From: Rhodospirillaceae bacterium
Lineage (GTDB): Bacteria > Pseudomonadota > Alphaproteobacteria > Rhodospirillales > 2-02-FULL-58-16
Direction of reading: 5' to 3'
Assembly: GCA_013349695.1 (NCBI GenBank)
Contig: DUZD01000013.1
Span: 1-22,270 of the forward strand
DNA length: 22,270 nt
How positions within the stretch are numbered: the stretch's first letter is position 1; each line of letters opens with the position of its first letter. The translations under genes and the position numbers were made by a program. The notes below the pieces were generated by a model that worked only from the letters and a program-made list of their open reading frames with translations, was not told the DNA's origin and did not search any database. This document shows positions 14,513 through 21,038 of this stretch, piece by piece.

Positions 14513-15364
14513 ATGAGGAATCAACAAAACAACCTCATAGCTTTTGCATTTATAGCTGCAATATGGATTCCAGGACAAACGTCGGCGGCTGATCTTGAAA
14601 ACGCAATCGCGATGCGGGATGTTCCAACCAAGGGAAAATTCTCTGTCGCGCGAGTGCTTGGCACGGACTTCGATGTAGGAGGAAATTGGGCCGAATCGGC
14701 AACGGAGACTGTTGCCGGAGCGATTAATATCGGTAGCTCCACTTATGCCGATGGTATTGCATTTACCGCTCCTTCTCAGGATTTCGCTGATGTTTATAAC
14801 CAGCCGTCTTCTATTGGCGCAAATGTTAGTTATGGCCTGACGTCAACCGCGGAGGTCTTTGGCGGCGTTCATTATACCAGTGCAAGTTCCAATGAGTTTG
14901 ACGCGATTAATATAGATACCGCGGGCACCATCAACGGAACCGCCGTGGCCGTAAATACGGTAGTCACCGGCAAGCTTGATAATTACAGCGAATATGGAAT
15001 TGACGGTGGTTATCGACAGTTTTTCAGACCTGGGAAACAGTTTCGTCCCTATGTATCTGGTAGCGTCGGATTGAAACAGGTCGATGAAATCAACATCAAT
15101 TTGTTACACAAAGCTACTGCTATCAGGGCCGATGATATCAGATTCTATGATTCGAGCCTTACCTACACCCTCGCGCTTGGCTTGGGTTTCCGCTTCGATG
15201 CTGGTCCCAATATCGCTGTTGGAATGGAAACGGGTTTGAAGTACGCGGGCGACCTTGACGAAGGCGACGGCGATATTAGTGGGGTAAGATCGTTTACCGA
15301 TACCAACAACAGCGGCGACAAATTAGACGTACCAATAATGGCAAGGATCGATATTGTCTTTTAA
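14513..15364 (+). CDS. Predicted outer-membrane beta-barrel protein with signal peptide
   Basis: A 283-residue exported protein that I cannot assign to a named family. Residues 1-26 form a signal peptide (NQQNN, then a hydrophobic core, then GQTSA before ADL). The rest is rich in alternating polar and hydrophobic stretches with Gly, Tyr, Ser and Asn (for example GANVSYGLTSTAEVFGGVHY and GIDGGYRQFFRPGKQFRPYV). The last residues, VPIMARIDIVF, end in Phe as many outer-membrane barrels do. An outer-membrane barrel is therefore likely. GGGAGG at about 14500-14505 supports the ATG. The gene uses more A- and T-ending codons than its neighbours and sits beside a transposase-like remnant, suggesting transfer from elsewhere. 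Neither neighbour is on the same strand, so it is monocistronic. Confidence 0.7.
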   Translation: MRNQQNNLIAFAFIAAIWIPGQTSAADLENAIAMRDVPTKGKFSVARVLGTDFDVGGNWAESATETVAGAINIGSSTYADGIAFTAPSQDFADVYNQPSSIGANVSYGLTSTAEVFGGVHYTSASSNEFDAINIDTAGTINGTAVAVNTVVTGKLDNYSEYGIDGGYRQFFRPGKQFRPYVSGSVGLKQVDEININLLHKATAIRADDIRFYDSSLTYTLALGLGFRFDAGPNIAVGMETGLKYAGDLDEGDGDISGVRSFTDTNNSGDKLDVPIMARIDIVF

Positions 15365-15381
15365 ACGGCCATCCATCAGGC

Positions 15382-15402
15382 AACCAAAACTGGGTTTTTT
15401 TT
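15382..15402 (+). terminator. Weak intrinsic terminator candidate after the outer-membrane protein gene
   Basis: AACC (15382-15385) can pair with GGTT (15393-15396), and a run of T residues continues to 15402. It begins 18 bases after the stop codon. The stem is only four pairs, so it is weak. A stronger GC hairpin, CGCCGG-AGTC-CCGGCG (15406-15421), follows but has no T-run. Confidence 0.3.
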
Positions 15403-15504
15403 CGACGCCGGAGTCCCGGCGACAACTTCGGTAACATCAGCCGCTTCCGCGCCGAGGCCCCGTGGTACGAGGCGCGCCCCGAGGATAACTCCCCAAGTCC
15501 CTCG

Positions 15505-15523
15505 CCCCGTGGCAGCGACGGGG
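15505..15523 (-). terminator. GC hairpin just beyond the HugZ-like gene
   Basis: CCCCGT (15505-15510) and ACGGGG (15518-15523) form a perfect six-pair stem with a seven-base loop, eight bases beyond the TAG of the five-gene operon. There is no U-run on the reverse strand, so it may be an RNA 3' end stabiliser or chance rather than a classic terminator. Confidence 0.25.
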
Positions 15524-15530
15524 TGAATCA

Positions 15531-16307
15531 CTAGCACCCGGCCGCCAATCGGCGCGCCTTTTGGGCCAGGCGCAGCAGTTCCGCCCGCAACGAATCCCGG
15601 TCCCGCACCGGCTTGGCGAAATCAAGGCGGGCATAGGTGCCGCGGAGCCTGAGATCGGCTCCTTCGGGATCGACGCCAATCATCGTCCAGGTCTTGCCGC
15701 GGCGGCTAAGGAGTCGATGCCCGTATAGGGCGACGGCCTCGGCGTGATCTTTGTTCATGTGGGCCAAGACATCTTCCTCGCAGGCGACGATCGCCGCCGA
15801 GGATTTTGCGTCAAGAAGGAACTTGCGGCCCTGGAACCACACCGCCCTGCCGAAACCGCCGACAAAATGGACCCGTTCCACCGACATCCGATAAAAATTG
15901 AAATCTCTGAAACCGGCATACATCCTGGCGCCGGGATGACGAGCGAGAAAGCGGCGGGCATGATGGGGATCGTCGGTTTTTTCGATACGGCCCATGATCG
16001 TCACGCGGGGGCCGGTCTGCGGATTGGGCAACCCGGACGCCGCCTCGATGAGCAACGAGGCGCGCTCAAGGGTTTTCAGGTTGCGGCTGTGGTCGGCGAT
16101 ATCGGAAAATAATAGCAACGGGCTCGCGTCGCCGTCGCAGGCGAGCGTCACCATCGACGCGTAGGGCCAGTCTTGGGCCTGTTGCCGCCGGCGCTTGCCC
16201 GCTTGCGGGCTTTTGCGTCTTACCGTCAGGGCCGTTGCCAGCGCCGCCGAACGGGCCCGGCGGATAAGCCCGCGGGCCTCGCAAGGAGGGCTTTGCTCAT
16301 CGCTCAT
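15531..16307 (-). CDS. HugZ-like FMN-binding split-barrel protein with DUF2470 tail
   Basis: A 258-residue cytosolic protein with a pyridoxamine-phosphate-oxidase-like flavin-binding split barrel (about 10-165) and a C-terminal DUF2470 region (about 175-250; EEDVLAHMNKDHAEAVALYG). This pairing is that of HugZ/HutZ-type haem-utilisation proteins. PYASMVTLA, LLLFSDIADHSRNL and DPHHARRFLARHP fit the family. Between the first strand and PYASMVTLA there is a basic insert (VRRKSPQAGKRRRQQAQDW) longer than usual. The ATG overlaps the stop of the CBS gene by four bases (ATGA), so translation is probably coupled. It is the last gene of the five-gene operon. Haem handling is a family-based guess; in this operon its role is open. 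Confidence 0.8.
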   Translation of the reverse strand: MSDEQSPPCEARGLIRRARSAALATALTVRRKSPQAGKRRRQQAQDWPYASMVTLACDGDASPLLLFSDIADHSRNLKTLERASLLIEAASGLPNPQTGPRVTIMGRIEKTDDPHHARRFLARHPGARMYAGFRDFNFYRMSVERVHFVGGFGRAVWFQGRKFLLDAKSSAAIVACEEDVLAHMNKDHAEAVALYGHRLLSRRGKTWTMIGVDPEGADLRLRGTYARLDFAKPVRDRDSLRAELLRLAQKARRLAAGC

Positions 16308-16753
16308 GGCGAATTTTCACGGCCGCTTCCGCTCACAAAAGAAGAATTCCCTTCGCTCTTGGTGTGGCGCAGGACCATGTCGCGCAAGGTGACGATGCCG
16401 ACGGGGGTGCGCTTGCCGTCAACCACCAGGGCGCGGGACAACTGAAACTTCACCAGCAGCCGAACCCCGTATTTGACCTCCATGTTCACGGGCAGGGTGA
16501 GCACCGGCTTGGACATGATCTCGTAGACGTTGATCCGCTCCGGAGATTTGTTCTCGGCGATCACTTCGCGGGCGATGTCGGAGACGACAAGCAGGCCAAA
16601 TTCATCCCTTTCGTCGCGCCGCTCCACCGCCAGGGAACTGACGCCGGCGTCGCGCATCAGCTCCATGGCCTCCTGGACCGTTGCCATTCTGCCGACCGTT
16701 CGGATTTCCCTGGTCATGATGTCGCCGATGTTGATGTGCCGCGGCTCGCTCAT
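16304..16753 (-). CDS. Two-CBS-domain protein
   Basis: A 149-residue protein consisting almost only of a CBS pair (Bateman module). CBS1 runs from IGDIMTREIRTVGRMATVQEA to VVSDIAREVI (about 9-66) and CBS2 from VYEIMSKPVLTLPVNMEV to GIVTLRDMVL (about 75-128). Such pairs usually bind adenine nucleotides (AMP, ATP, SAM or similar) and act as regulators of an enzyme or transporter. No catalytic or DNA-binding domain is attached, so it probably acts on a partner, most simply the DUF1538 proteins of the same operon. Its start overlaps the PII-like gene stop by four bases and its stop overlaps the HugZ-like start by four bases. Ligand and partner are inferred. Confidence 0.88.
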   Translation of the reverse strand: MSEPRHINIGDIMTREIRTVGRMATVQEAMELMRDAGVSSLAVERRDERDEFGLLVVSDIAREVIAENKSPERINVYEIMSKPVLTLPVNMEVKYGVRLLVKFQLSRALVVDGKRTPVGIVTLRDMVLRHTKSEGNSSFVSGSGRENSP

Positions 16754-17100
16754 ATCTCTTCCTCGATCTCGTCCATGATGGTGGGGGCCTGGGTGGTCAA
16801 GCCGACGGCGTCCTCGATTTCAATCTGGAAAGCGACGCCGGCGCCCGGTTCCTCGTCGAACTGGCCGGCGGCGGCGATGGTCTCCAGGATCTCCCGCGCC
16901 CGCGGTTCCGCCACAAGAAACATCAGAACGTCGCGCTGGGCGCTGAGGTCCAGGCCGAAAAAGGTTTTTTCCGGTTTCAAACCCTCGCCGCGAACGCTGG
17001 TGATGATGGTCGCTCCAGTCGCCCCGGCTTGGCGGGCGGCGTCCATGACGGCCGCGGTCTTTTCGTCGGCGACCAGGGCCATGATCAGTTTGAGGTTCAT
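16750..17100 (-). CDS. PII-like signalling protein
   Basis: A 116-residue protein of the GlnB/PII-like fold (probably a trimer of ferredoxin-like units). GATGATIITSVRGEG (about 26-40) corresponds to the PII core before the T-loop, and VLMFLVAEPRAREILETI (about 58-75) to the strand and helix after it. The loop between is shorter than in GlnB and has no Tyr for uridylylation, placing it among PII-like proteins that serve transporters rather than nitrogen control. The C-terminus FQIEIEDAVGLTTQ ends in an acidic tail. It directly abuts the upstream DUF1538 gene (TAA then ATG with no gap) and overlaps the CBS gene by four bases. Binding of ATP/ADP or another nucleotide and control of the DUF1538 pair are inferences from context. 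Confidence 0.8.
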   Translation of the reverse strand: MNLKLIMALVADEKTAAVMDAARQAGATGATIITSVRGEGLKPEKTFFGLDLSAQRDVLMFLVAEPRAREILETIAAAGQFDEEPGAGVAFQIEIEDAVGLTTQAPTIMDEIEEEI

Positions 17101-17934
17101 TTACGTCCTATCCTCCCCGCCATCGGCATTCGTCGACTTGCCGCCGACGTCTCGACGGCGCCGCCACCAGAACATCAGCGAAGCGTATCCCAGTACCGCC
17201 ATTATAGGAAATAAGCTGGCGAATGCGATCAATCCGAATCCATCGATCAACGGACTGCGCCCCGGAATGGTCGACGCCAAACCAAGGCCAAGGGCCGTCA
17301 CCACCGGCACAGTCACCGTCGACGTGGTGACGCCGCCCGAATCGTAAGCCAACGGGATGATCGTCTTCGAAGCTCGCATCGTCTGCAGAATGACGACCAC
17401 GTATCCGGCGGTGATATAAAAGGGGAGAGGTGTTCCGGTGACGATGCGGAAAGCGCCCAGAGCGACCCCGGCCGCCACCCCGACGGCCACCGCCATGCGT
17501 AGACCGAAAGCGTTGACGGCGCCGCCCGAGATATTCTCGGCCTTGAGCGCCACCGCGATCAGCGAAGGCTCGGCCACCGTCGTCGCGAAACCGATGGCGG
17601 CGGCGAATACATAAACCCAGAAGTAATCGTACCAATGGCTGAAATGCTCGCCGCCGCCGCCGCCCCCGGGCCCGTATATGAATGCCGGCGCCGTCAATTG
17701 CGCGGCCATGGTCTCGCCCAACGGAAACAAGGCCTCCTCCAGTCCGACCAGGAACAGGGACAGTCCGGCGAGAACATAAACAAAGCCGATGAGAATCTTT
17801 TTCAGGTTCGGTGGGCGCTTGCGGAGCACCACGAATTGAAAGCCGAACAGGATGACGACGATGGGTGCGACGTCGATCACTGTCGCCAAGGTTGTCGTCA
17901 GGGTATGATGCAGTAATCCCAGCCCGGCCTCCAT
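17101..17934 (-). CDS. DUF1538 membrane protein, second subunit
   Basis: A 277-residue polytopic inner-membrane protein with about seven hydrophobic segments. DUF1538 signatures are FATTVAEPSLIAVA (about 116-129) and YDSGGVTTSTVTVP (197-210), then DGFGLIAFASLFPI. A Gly run (GPGGGGGG, about 88-95) lies in a loop, and the C-terminus is a basic then acidic cytosolic tail. It shares its two signature motifs and order with the protein encoded just upstream, so the two are diverged halves. From memory, a DUF1538 pair named UmpAB from Halomonas was reported as a two-component Na+(Li+,K+)/H+ antiporter, so a monovalent cation/proton antiporter is the leading hypothesis. The ATG follows the upstream stop by a single base. 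The next gene encodes the PII-like protein. Confidence 0.85.
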   Translation of the reverse strand: MEAGLGLLHHTLTTTLATVIDVAPIVVILFGFQFVVLRKRPPNLKKILIGFVYVLAGLSLFLVGLEEALFPLGETMAAQLTAPAFIYGPGGGGGGEHFSHWYDYFWVYVFAAAIGFATTVAEPSLIAVALKAENISGGAVNAFGLRMAVAVGVAAGVALGAFRIVTGTPLPFYITAGYVVVILQTMRASKTIIPLAYDSGGVTTSTVTVPVVTALGLGLASTIPGRSPLIDGFGLIAFASLFPIMAVLGYASLMFWWRRRRDVGGKSTNADGGEDRT

Positions 17935-17935
17935 C

Positions 17936-18670
17936 TCAAGCCACCATTCCTAAAATCAGAACGAAAATCATCGGTGTCAAGCTCGCCAACGCAATCAGTC
18001 CGAAGCCGTCGACCATGACGTTGCGCCCGCGAATCGACCCGGCAAGACCGACGCCCAAGGCGGTGACCAGGGGGACGGTGATGGTCGAGGTGGTGACGCC
18101 GCCGGCATCATAGGCGATGCCGACGATTCCGGGCGGCGCGAAAAAAGTCAAGGCGACGACCAGCAGATAGCCGCCGACGATCAGATATTGGATAGGCCAT
18201 CCCTTGAGGATCCGGAACACCCCCAACACCAAGGCCGTCCCCACCGAGCAAGCGACGGTCAGGCGCAGGTACAAGGTGTAAGTCCCGCGGGCCTCGCCGC
18301 TATCGGCGATGGCGCCGGCCTCGCTGGCGGCGGCGGCGGCCTTGCCGGCGACCGCGATCAAGGCCGGTTCGGCGACCGTGGTTCCAAAACCCAAGCAGAA
18401 AGCGAAAGTCAAAAGGGCGGTGAGGTTGCCCTTGCGGGCGAAGGCGTCGGCCATGGCCTCGCCCAAGGGGAACAGGCCCATCTCCAGACCCTGGACGAAC
18501 AGGGCCAACCCCAGGATCACCAACAAAGACCCGGCGGCGACCCCGCCCAGACTGGGAAAGGGTTGTTGCAAAACCACCACCTGAAAGAAGGCGATGACCA
18601 GCATGATCGGCAGCAAATCCCTGGACGCATCCAACAGCAGGCGAAGGAGTCTGCGCGGAACCAAAGTCAT
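17936..18670 (-). CDS. DUF1538 membrane protein, first subunit
   Basis: A 244-residue polytopic inner-membrane protein, first gene of the five-gene operon. It carries the DUF1538 signatures FGTTVAEPALIAVA (about 95-108) and YDAGGVTTSTITVP (187-200), followed by DGFGLIALASLTPM, in the same order as its neighbour. Hydrophobic segments lie near 20-35, 45-70, 85-110, 135-152, 160-180, 195-212 and 222-242. An Ala-rich loop (about 111-120) replaces the Gly-rich loop of the partner. The ATG at 18668-18670 has AAGG nine bases upstream; an earlier TTG at 18679 has no ribosome site. The two proteins probably assemble as a heteromeric transporter. No clear promoter was seen in the 130 bp upstream, and a histidine-kinase fragment precedes it. 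Confidence 0.85.
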   Translation of the reverse strand: MTLVPRRLLRLLLDASRDLLPIMLVIAFFQVVVLQQPFPSLGGVAAGSLLVILGLALFVQGLEMGLFPLGEAMADAFARKGNLTALLTFAFCLGFGTTVAEPALIAVAGKAAAAASEAGAIADSGEARGTYTLYLRLTVACSVGTALVLGVFRILKGWPIQYLIVGGYLLVVALTFFAPPGIVGIAYDAGGVTTSTITVPLVTALGVGLAGSIRGRNVMVDGFGLIALASLTPMIFVLILGMVA

Positions 18671-18799
18671 GAAAGCCAACCTTGCACGGGTAGTTTGCGC
18701 CGAAACCGGGACGCCGCCGGGAATCGGCGGCCGCCGGAGAGGCCATCCGCACTCTCATCGTTTCCCGCTTGCCCGTCAAGAATCGCTCCGGGAAAGTTT

Positions 18800-18953
18800 T
18801 CAGGAAAGGCTATGGTTTCGCCCGGGCTCAATGGGCGGCGTAAAATGAAACCGCGAGCCTTCGTTGGGGGTGCTTTCGACCCGGATGCGCGCGGCGGTTC
18901 CTCTCGGGCATGTCCTCGCAAAGCGGCGGCCCCAAAGCGAGCTCGGGGCAAGG
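18800..18953 (-). pseudogene. C-terminal fragment of a sensor histidine kinase
   Basis: Reverse-strand codons 18800-18889 read RIRVESTPNEGSRFHFTPP and end in TGA, the usual end of a HATPase_c domain (GG-I-VES-PG-GS-F-FTLP). Just upstream, in another frame (18897-18950), the codons read ELALGPPLCEDMPERN, matching the preceding GTGLGL-LCRDM-ERH-G helix. A frameshift therefore lies between about 18889 and 18897. Upstream of this the sequence is the end of fpr, so the rest of the kinase (sensor, HisKA, N and G1 boxes) is absent. It is a relic with no likely product. Confidence 0.5.
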
Positions 18954-18960
18954 ACGGATA

Positions 18961-19731
18961 TCACCAAAACTTTTCCATGTGCAGGTTTCCCGGCTCTTTG
19001 CGTTTGCCGGCCTTGAAGCCCTTGTTGGTGAGGATTTCCGTGGCGTCCTTGATCATGCCAGGGTTGCCGCAGAGGAACACGTGGGTGTTCTCGGGGTCGA
19101 TTTCAAAGCCGCACTCCTTCGCCAAGTCGGGATTTTCAAGCCACGCCGGGAGCCGCCCCTCCATGCCTTTCCAGTGATAGCTCTCCTTGGGGCGCGAAAC
19201 CACCGGCACGTAGGAGAAGCCGTCGTTCCGGCTGTCCAGCTCCTCCAACTCGTTGCGGAAGCCGAGATCCCACGAATAGCTGGCCCCGTGCAGCACGGTG
19301 ACGCGCTGGCCCGGGTTGTCTATGACATGTGAGCGCAGCATGCTGATATAGGGGGCGATGCCGGTTCCCGTGGCCACCATCAGCAGGTTCTGGTCCTTGG
19401 CGACCTCGCCGATGGTGAACACCCCCTTGGCCCTGGCCCCCATGAAGATGCGGGCGCCGCTGGCGGTTGAGAACAAGCGCGGCGTCAACGCGCCGTCCGA
19501 AACCAGGTTGATATAGAACTCCACATACTCCCGGGTGACGCTGCCCGAGGTAATGGAGTAGGCGCGCTTGACGAGTTTGCCGGACTCTTCGTCCAGCAGC
19601 CCAAGCGTCGTGTACTGACCGGCCGTGAAGGTGAAATCCGGATCGTCCGGTTTCACCTGGAAGATGGTCAGCCGCGGCTGAATGTCGATGCGCGCCATGA
19701 CGGTGGCGTTGTACTGGGAAGCTGTGTTCAT
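18961..19731 (-). CDS. fpr: Ferredoxin (flavodoxin)-NADP+ reductase
   Basis: A 256-residue cytosolic flavoenzyme moving electrons between NADPH and ferredoxin or flavodoxin, used in redox balance and oxidative-stress responses. The FAD domain (about 1-110) contains RAYSITS (56-62), and the NADP domain contains VATGTGIAPYISMLRS (119-134) and the CGNPGMI motif (221-227). The C-terminal residue is Trp (MEKFW), which stacks on the flavin in the E. coli Fpr subclass. The length is normal and the frame intact. The ATG at 19729-19731 lacks a strong ribosome site; a GC hairpin (19745-19761) lies 14 bases upstream. It stands between two decayed genes, a peroxiredoxin relic upstream on the same strand and a histidine-kinase fragment downstream. 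Confidence 0.93.
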   Translation of the reverse strand: MNTASQYNATVMARIDIQPRLTIFQVKPDDPDFTFTAGQYTTLGLLDEESGKLVKRAYSITSGSVTREYVEFYINLVSDGALTPRLFSTASGARIFMGARAKGVFTIGEVAKDQNLLMVATGTGIAPYISMLRSHVIDNPGQRVTVLHGASYSWDLGFRNELEELDSRNDGFSYVPVVSRPKESYHWKGMEGRLPAWLENPDLAKECGFEIDPENTHVFLCGNPGMIKDATEILTNKGFKAGKRKEPGNLHMEKFW

Positions 19732-19744
19732 GGCTGGCGCAAGG

Positions 19745-19761
19745 GGGCGGGGGCGCCGCCC
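19745..19761 (-). promoter_or_regulatory. Strong GC hairpin in the leader of fpr
   Basis: GGGCGG and CCGCCC pair around a five-base loop directly between the stop of the peroxiredoxin relic (19762) and the fpr start (19731). There is no U-run, so it is not a classic terminator. It could stop or stabilise transcripts or affect access to the fpr start. Confidence 0.25.
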
Positions 19762-20032
19762 TTACAGCTCGCCGGCGTTCTTGGAAAGGTACTCGGCGAC
19801 GCCGTCGGGGCTGGGGTCATGCCGTCGCCGCCCTTGTTCCAACCGGCGGGACAGACCTCGCCTTGTTCTTCCGCGCAAGATAGGTGAAATGGGAATCCAC
19901 GGAAACGCCCGCAACCTTGACGCCCCGATCCTCGAAGGCGGCAAGACGATGATCGTGGGCCAGAATTTCCGACGGACGAACAAAGGTGAAACCAACAGGA
20001 TAAAAGAACAGCCAACCGCGGCTGCCGGCCAT
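19762..20032 (-). pseudogene. Peroxiredoxin (AhpC/2-Cys type) pseudogene
   Basis: The reverse strand reads WLFFYPVGFTFVRPSEILA then VKVAGVSVDSHFTYLARKN, a clear typical 2-Cys peroxiredoxin core in which FTFVCPSE has become FTFVRPSE: the peroxidatic Cys is replaced by Arg. The ~30 residues that normally precede this core are missing, although GGGAGAGAG still sits just before the ATG at 20030-20032. After the SHF segment about 90 residues are missing, and the sequence jumps, with frame changes, to EVCPAGWNKG, GMTP and PDGVAEYLSKNAGEL, the normal family C-terminus with the resolving Cys, ending in TAA at 19762-19764. It thus has two internal deletions, frameshifts and a lost catalytic residue. 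No function as a peroxidase is possible. Confidence 0.8.
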
Positions 20033-20155
20033 TTCACTCTCTCCCTTTCATGGGTTGGTTCCTTTGGCGCCCGAGACAAAACTTTTTGACGCCAGCCCGC
20101 GTTTCCCGCCGATGGGCATGGCGAAGAGAATTGAATTTTCCGGACTTTTCGGGAC

Positions 20156-21038
20156 CGCCGCCAATTAAGGAACGTATGGCCAGGGAACGAAAATGTTCTG
20201 AAAATTCAAGAATCAAGCCAGGGCACGCCGAGGCGGTGGGAAATGCCGGCTAGGGTATAATGAAAATGTTGAGCACCACACCAAGAACCACCAGTCCGGC
20301 AACGCCGACAAGAACACCAAACAAGACGAAAATGTACTTTGCAATGTTAAGCCCGTGGCCGCCAACGCCGAACTGGTAGGCTAATCGATCGAAATCTCCC
20401 ATGGGAGGTTGCGTTTCCCGGGACTCCCCGGGCTCGGCCGTGTCGATCTCCACCTCGGCGGCCTCGAGGTCGGCACCGTCCGCTTGATCCTTTGGCGTTG
20501 CGCCTGGTGTTTCAAGGTTGTTTTTCATCTTGAAAAACCCCTCCTCAGTTGTTGAGCATGAAAATCAAAAAAGTTTTGCCGAGTGCCTTCGTTCCCCGGC
20601 GGTTTAAAGAGCTATCCCGTTCCAGCTTCAACCGTGAATTCCCACCGATCCGCCCGCCTCGCCATCACCGGCGGCATTCCCCAAAATCAGATGAAGCGGA
20701 AGCTTTTTCATGTTAACCATGGCACTGGCGTCTCTCCTTCCGCCACGCACTTAATCGGCTTGAACCGATCATGCGTAAGTCCCCAAAAAAACCGAGAGAC
20801 ATCTCACGCCTTGCGGATTCCCAAACGGAATACCGCGAAACCGAATTTTATGGGAGGGGGACGACTTAAATGTTTTTCTCGGCTCTCGCACTTCCATGGC
20901 GAGAACCGAGTCCTCCCTCGGTTGCCGTTGACGGCTTATTTTTTTTAGGCCCGAGAAACCTTATGGATTTACTCAGAAAACCTACTTTCCCCCGCTCCGT
21001 TGGCCAATAAATTAAACCATGTCAGGAAATATTACAAG
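20156..21038 (-). repeat. Long direct repeat, copy B (~880 bp)
   Basis: Matches 7377-8255 in the same orientation across its full length, including flanks of the 92-residue frame. Small differences include three extra T residues in the T-run near 20940 and single-base indels near 20604 and 20790. The left edge is the shared CGCCGCCAATTAAGG; the right edge is the shared ATTACAAG, after which copy B runs straight into the 3' end of the TolC-family gene while copy A runs into the MITE-like element. The terminator-like GCCG-TTGA-CGGC plus T-run is kept, with a longer T-run. Confidence 0.9.
20250..20528 (-). CDS. Small acidic membrane protein in repeat copy B, unknown function
   Basis: A 92-residue paralogue of the product at 7471-7749, sharing about 72 residues by eye. 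It starts MKNNLETPGATPKDQADGAD and has the same acidic first half, a GVGGHGLNIAKYIFVLFG entry into the hydrophobic tail and the same length. The greatest divergence is at residues about 43-53. AGGAGG precedes the ATG (20526-20528) by 11 bases, as in copy A. I recognise no family. Conservation of start, stop and length in both copies favours a translated gene; the excess of amino-acid-changing differences argues against strong constraint. No neighbour suggests a role: upstream is the TolC-family gene, whose frame ends at the edge of the repeat, and downstream is the peroxiredoxin relic. Confidence 0.5.
   Translation of the reverse strand: MKNNLETPGATPKDQADGADLEAAEVEIDTAEPGESRETQPPMGDFDRLAYQFGVGGHGLNIAKYIFVLFGVLVGVAGLVVLGVVLNIFIIP

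Noticed and set aside
15406..15421. CGCCGG-AGTC-CCGGCG hairpin as the terminator of the outer-membrane protein gene
   Set aside because: The T-run lies before the hairpin on the forward strand and the reverse strand has an A-run, so neither direction fits an intrinsic terminator.
18667..18951. A 94-codon reverse frame upstream of the DUF1538 operon
   Set aside because: It overlaps the kinase fragment in the wrong frame for its C-terminal motif and runs into the first DUF1538 gene without a ribosome site of its own.
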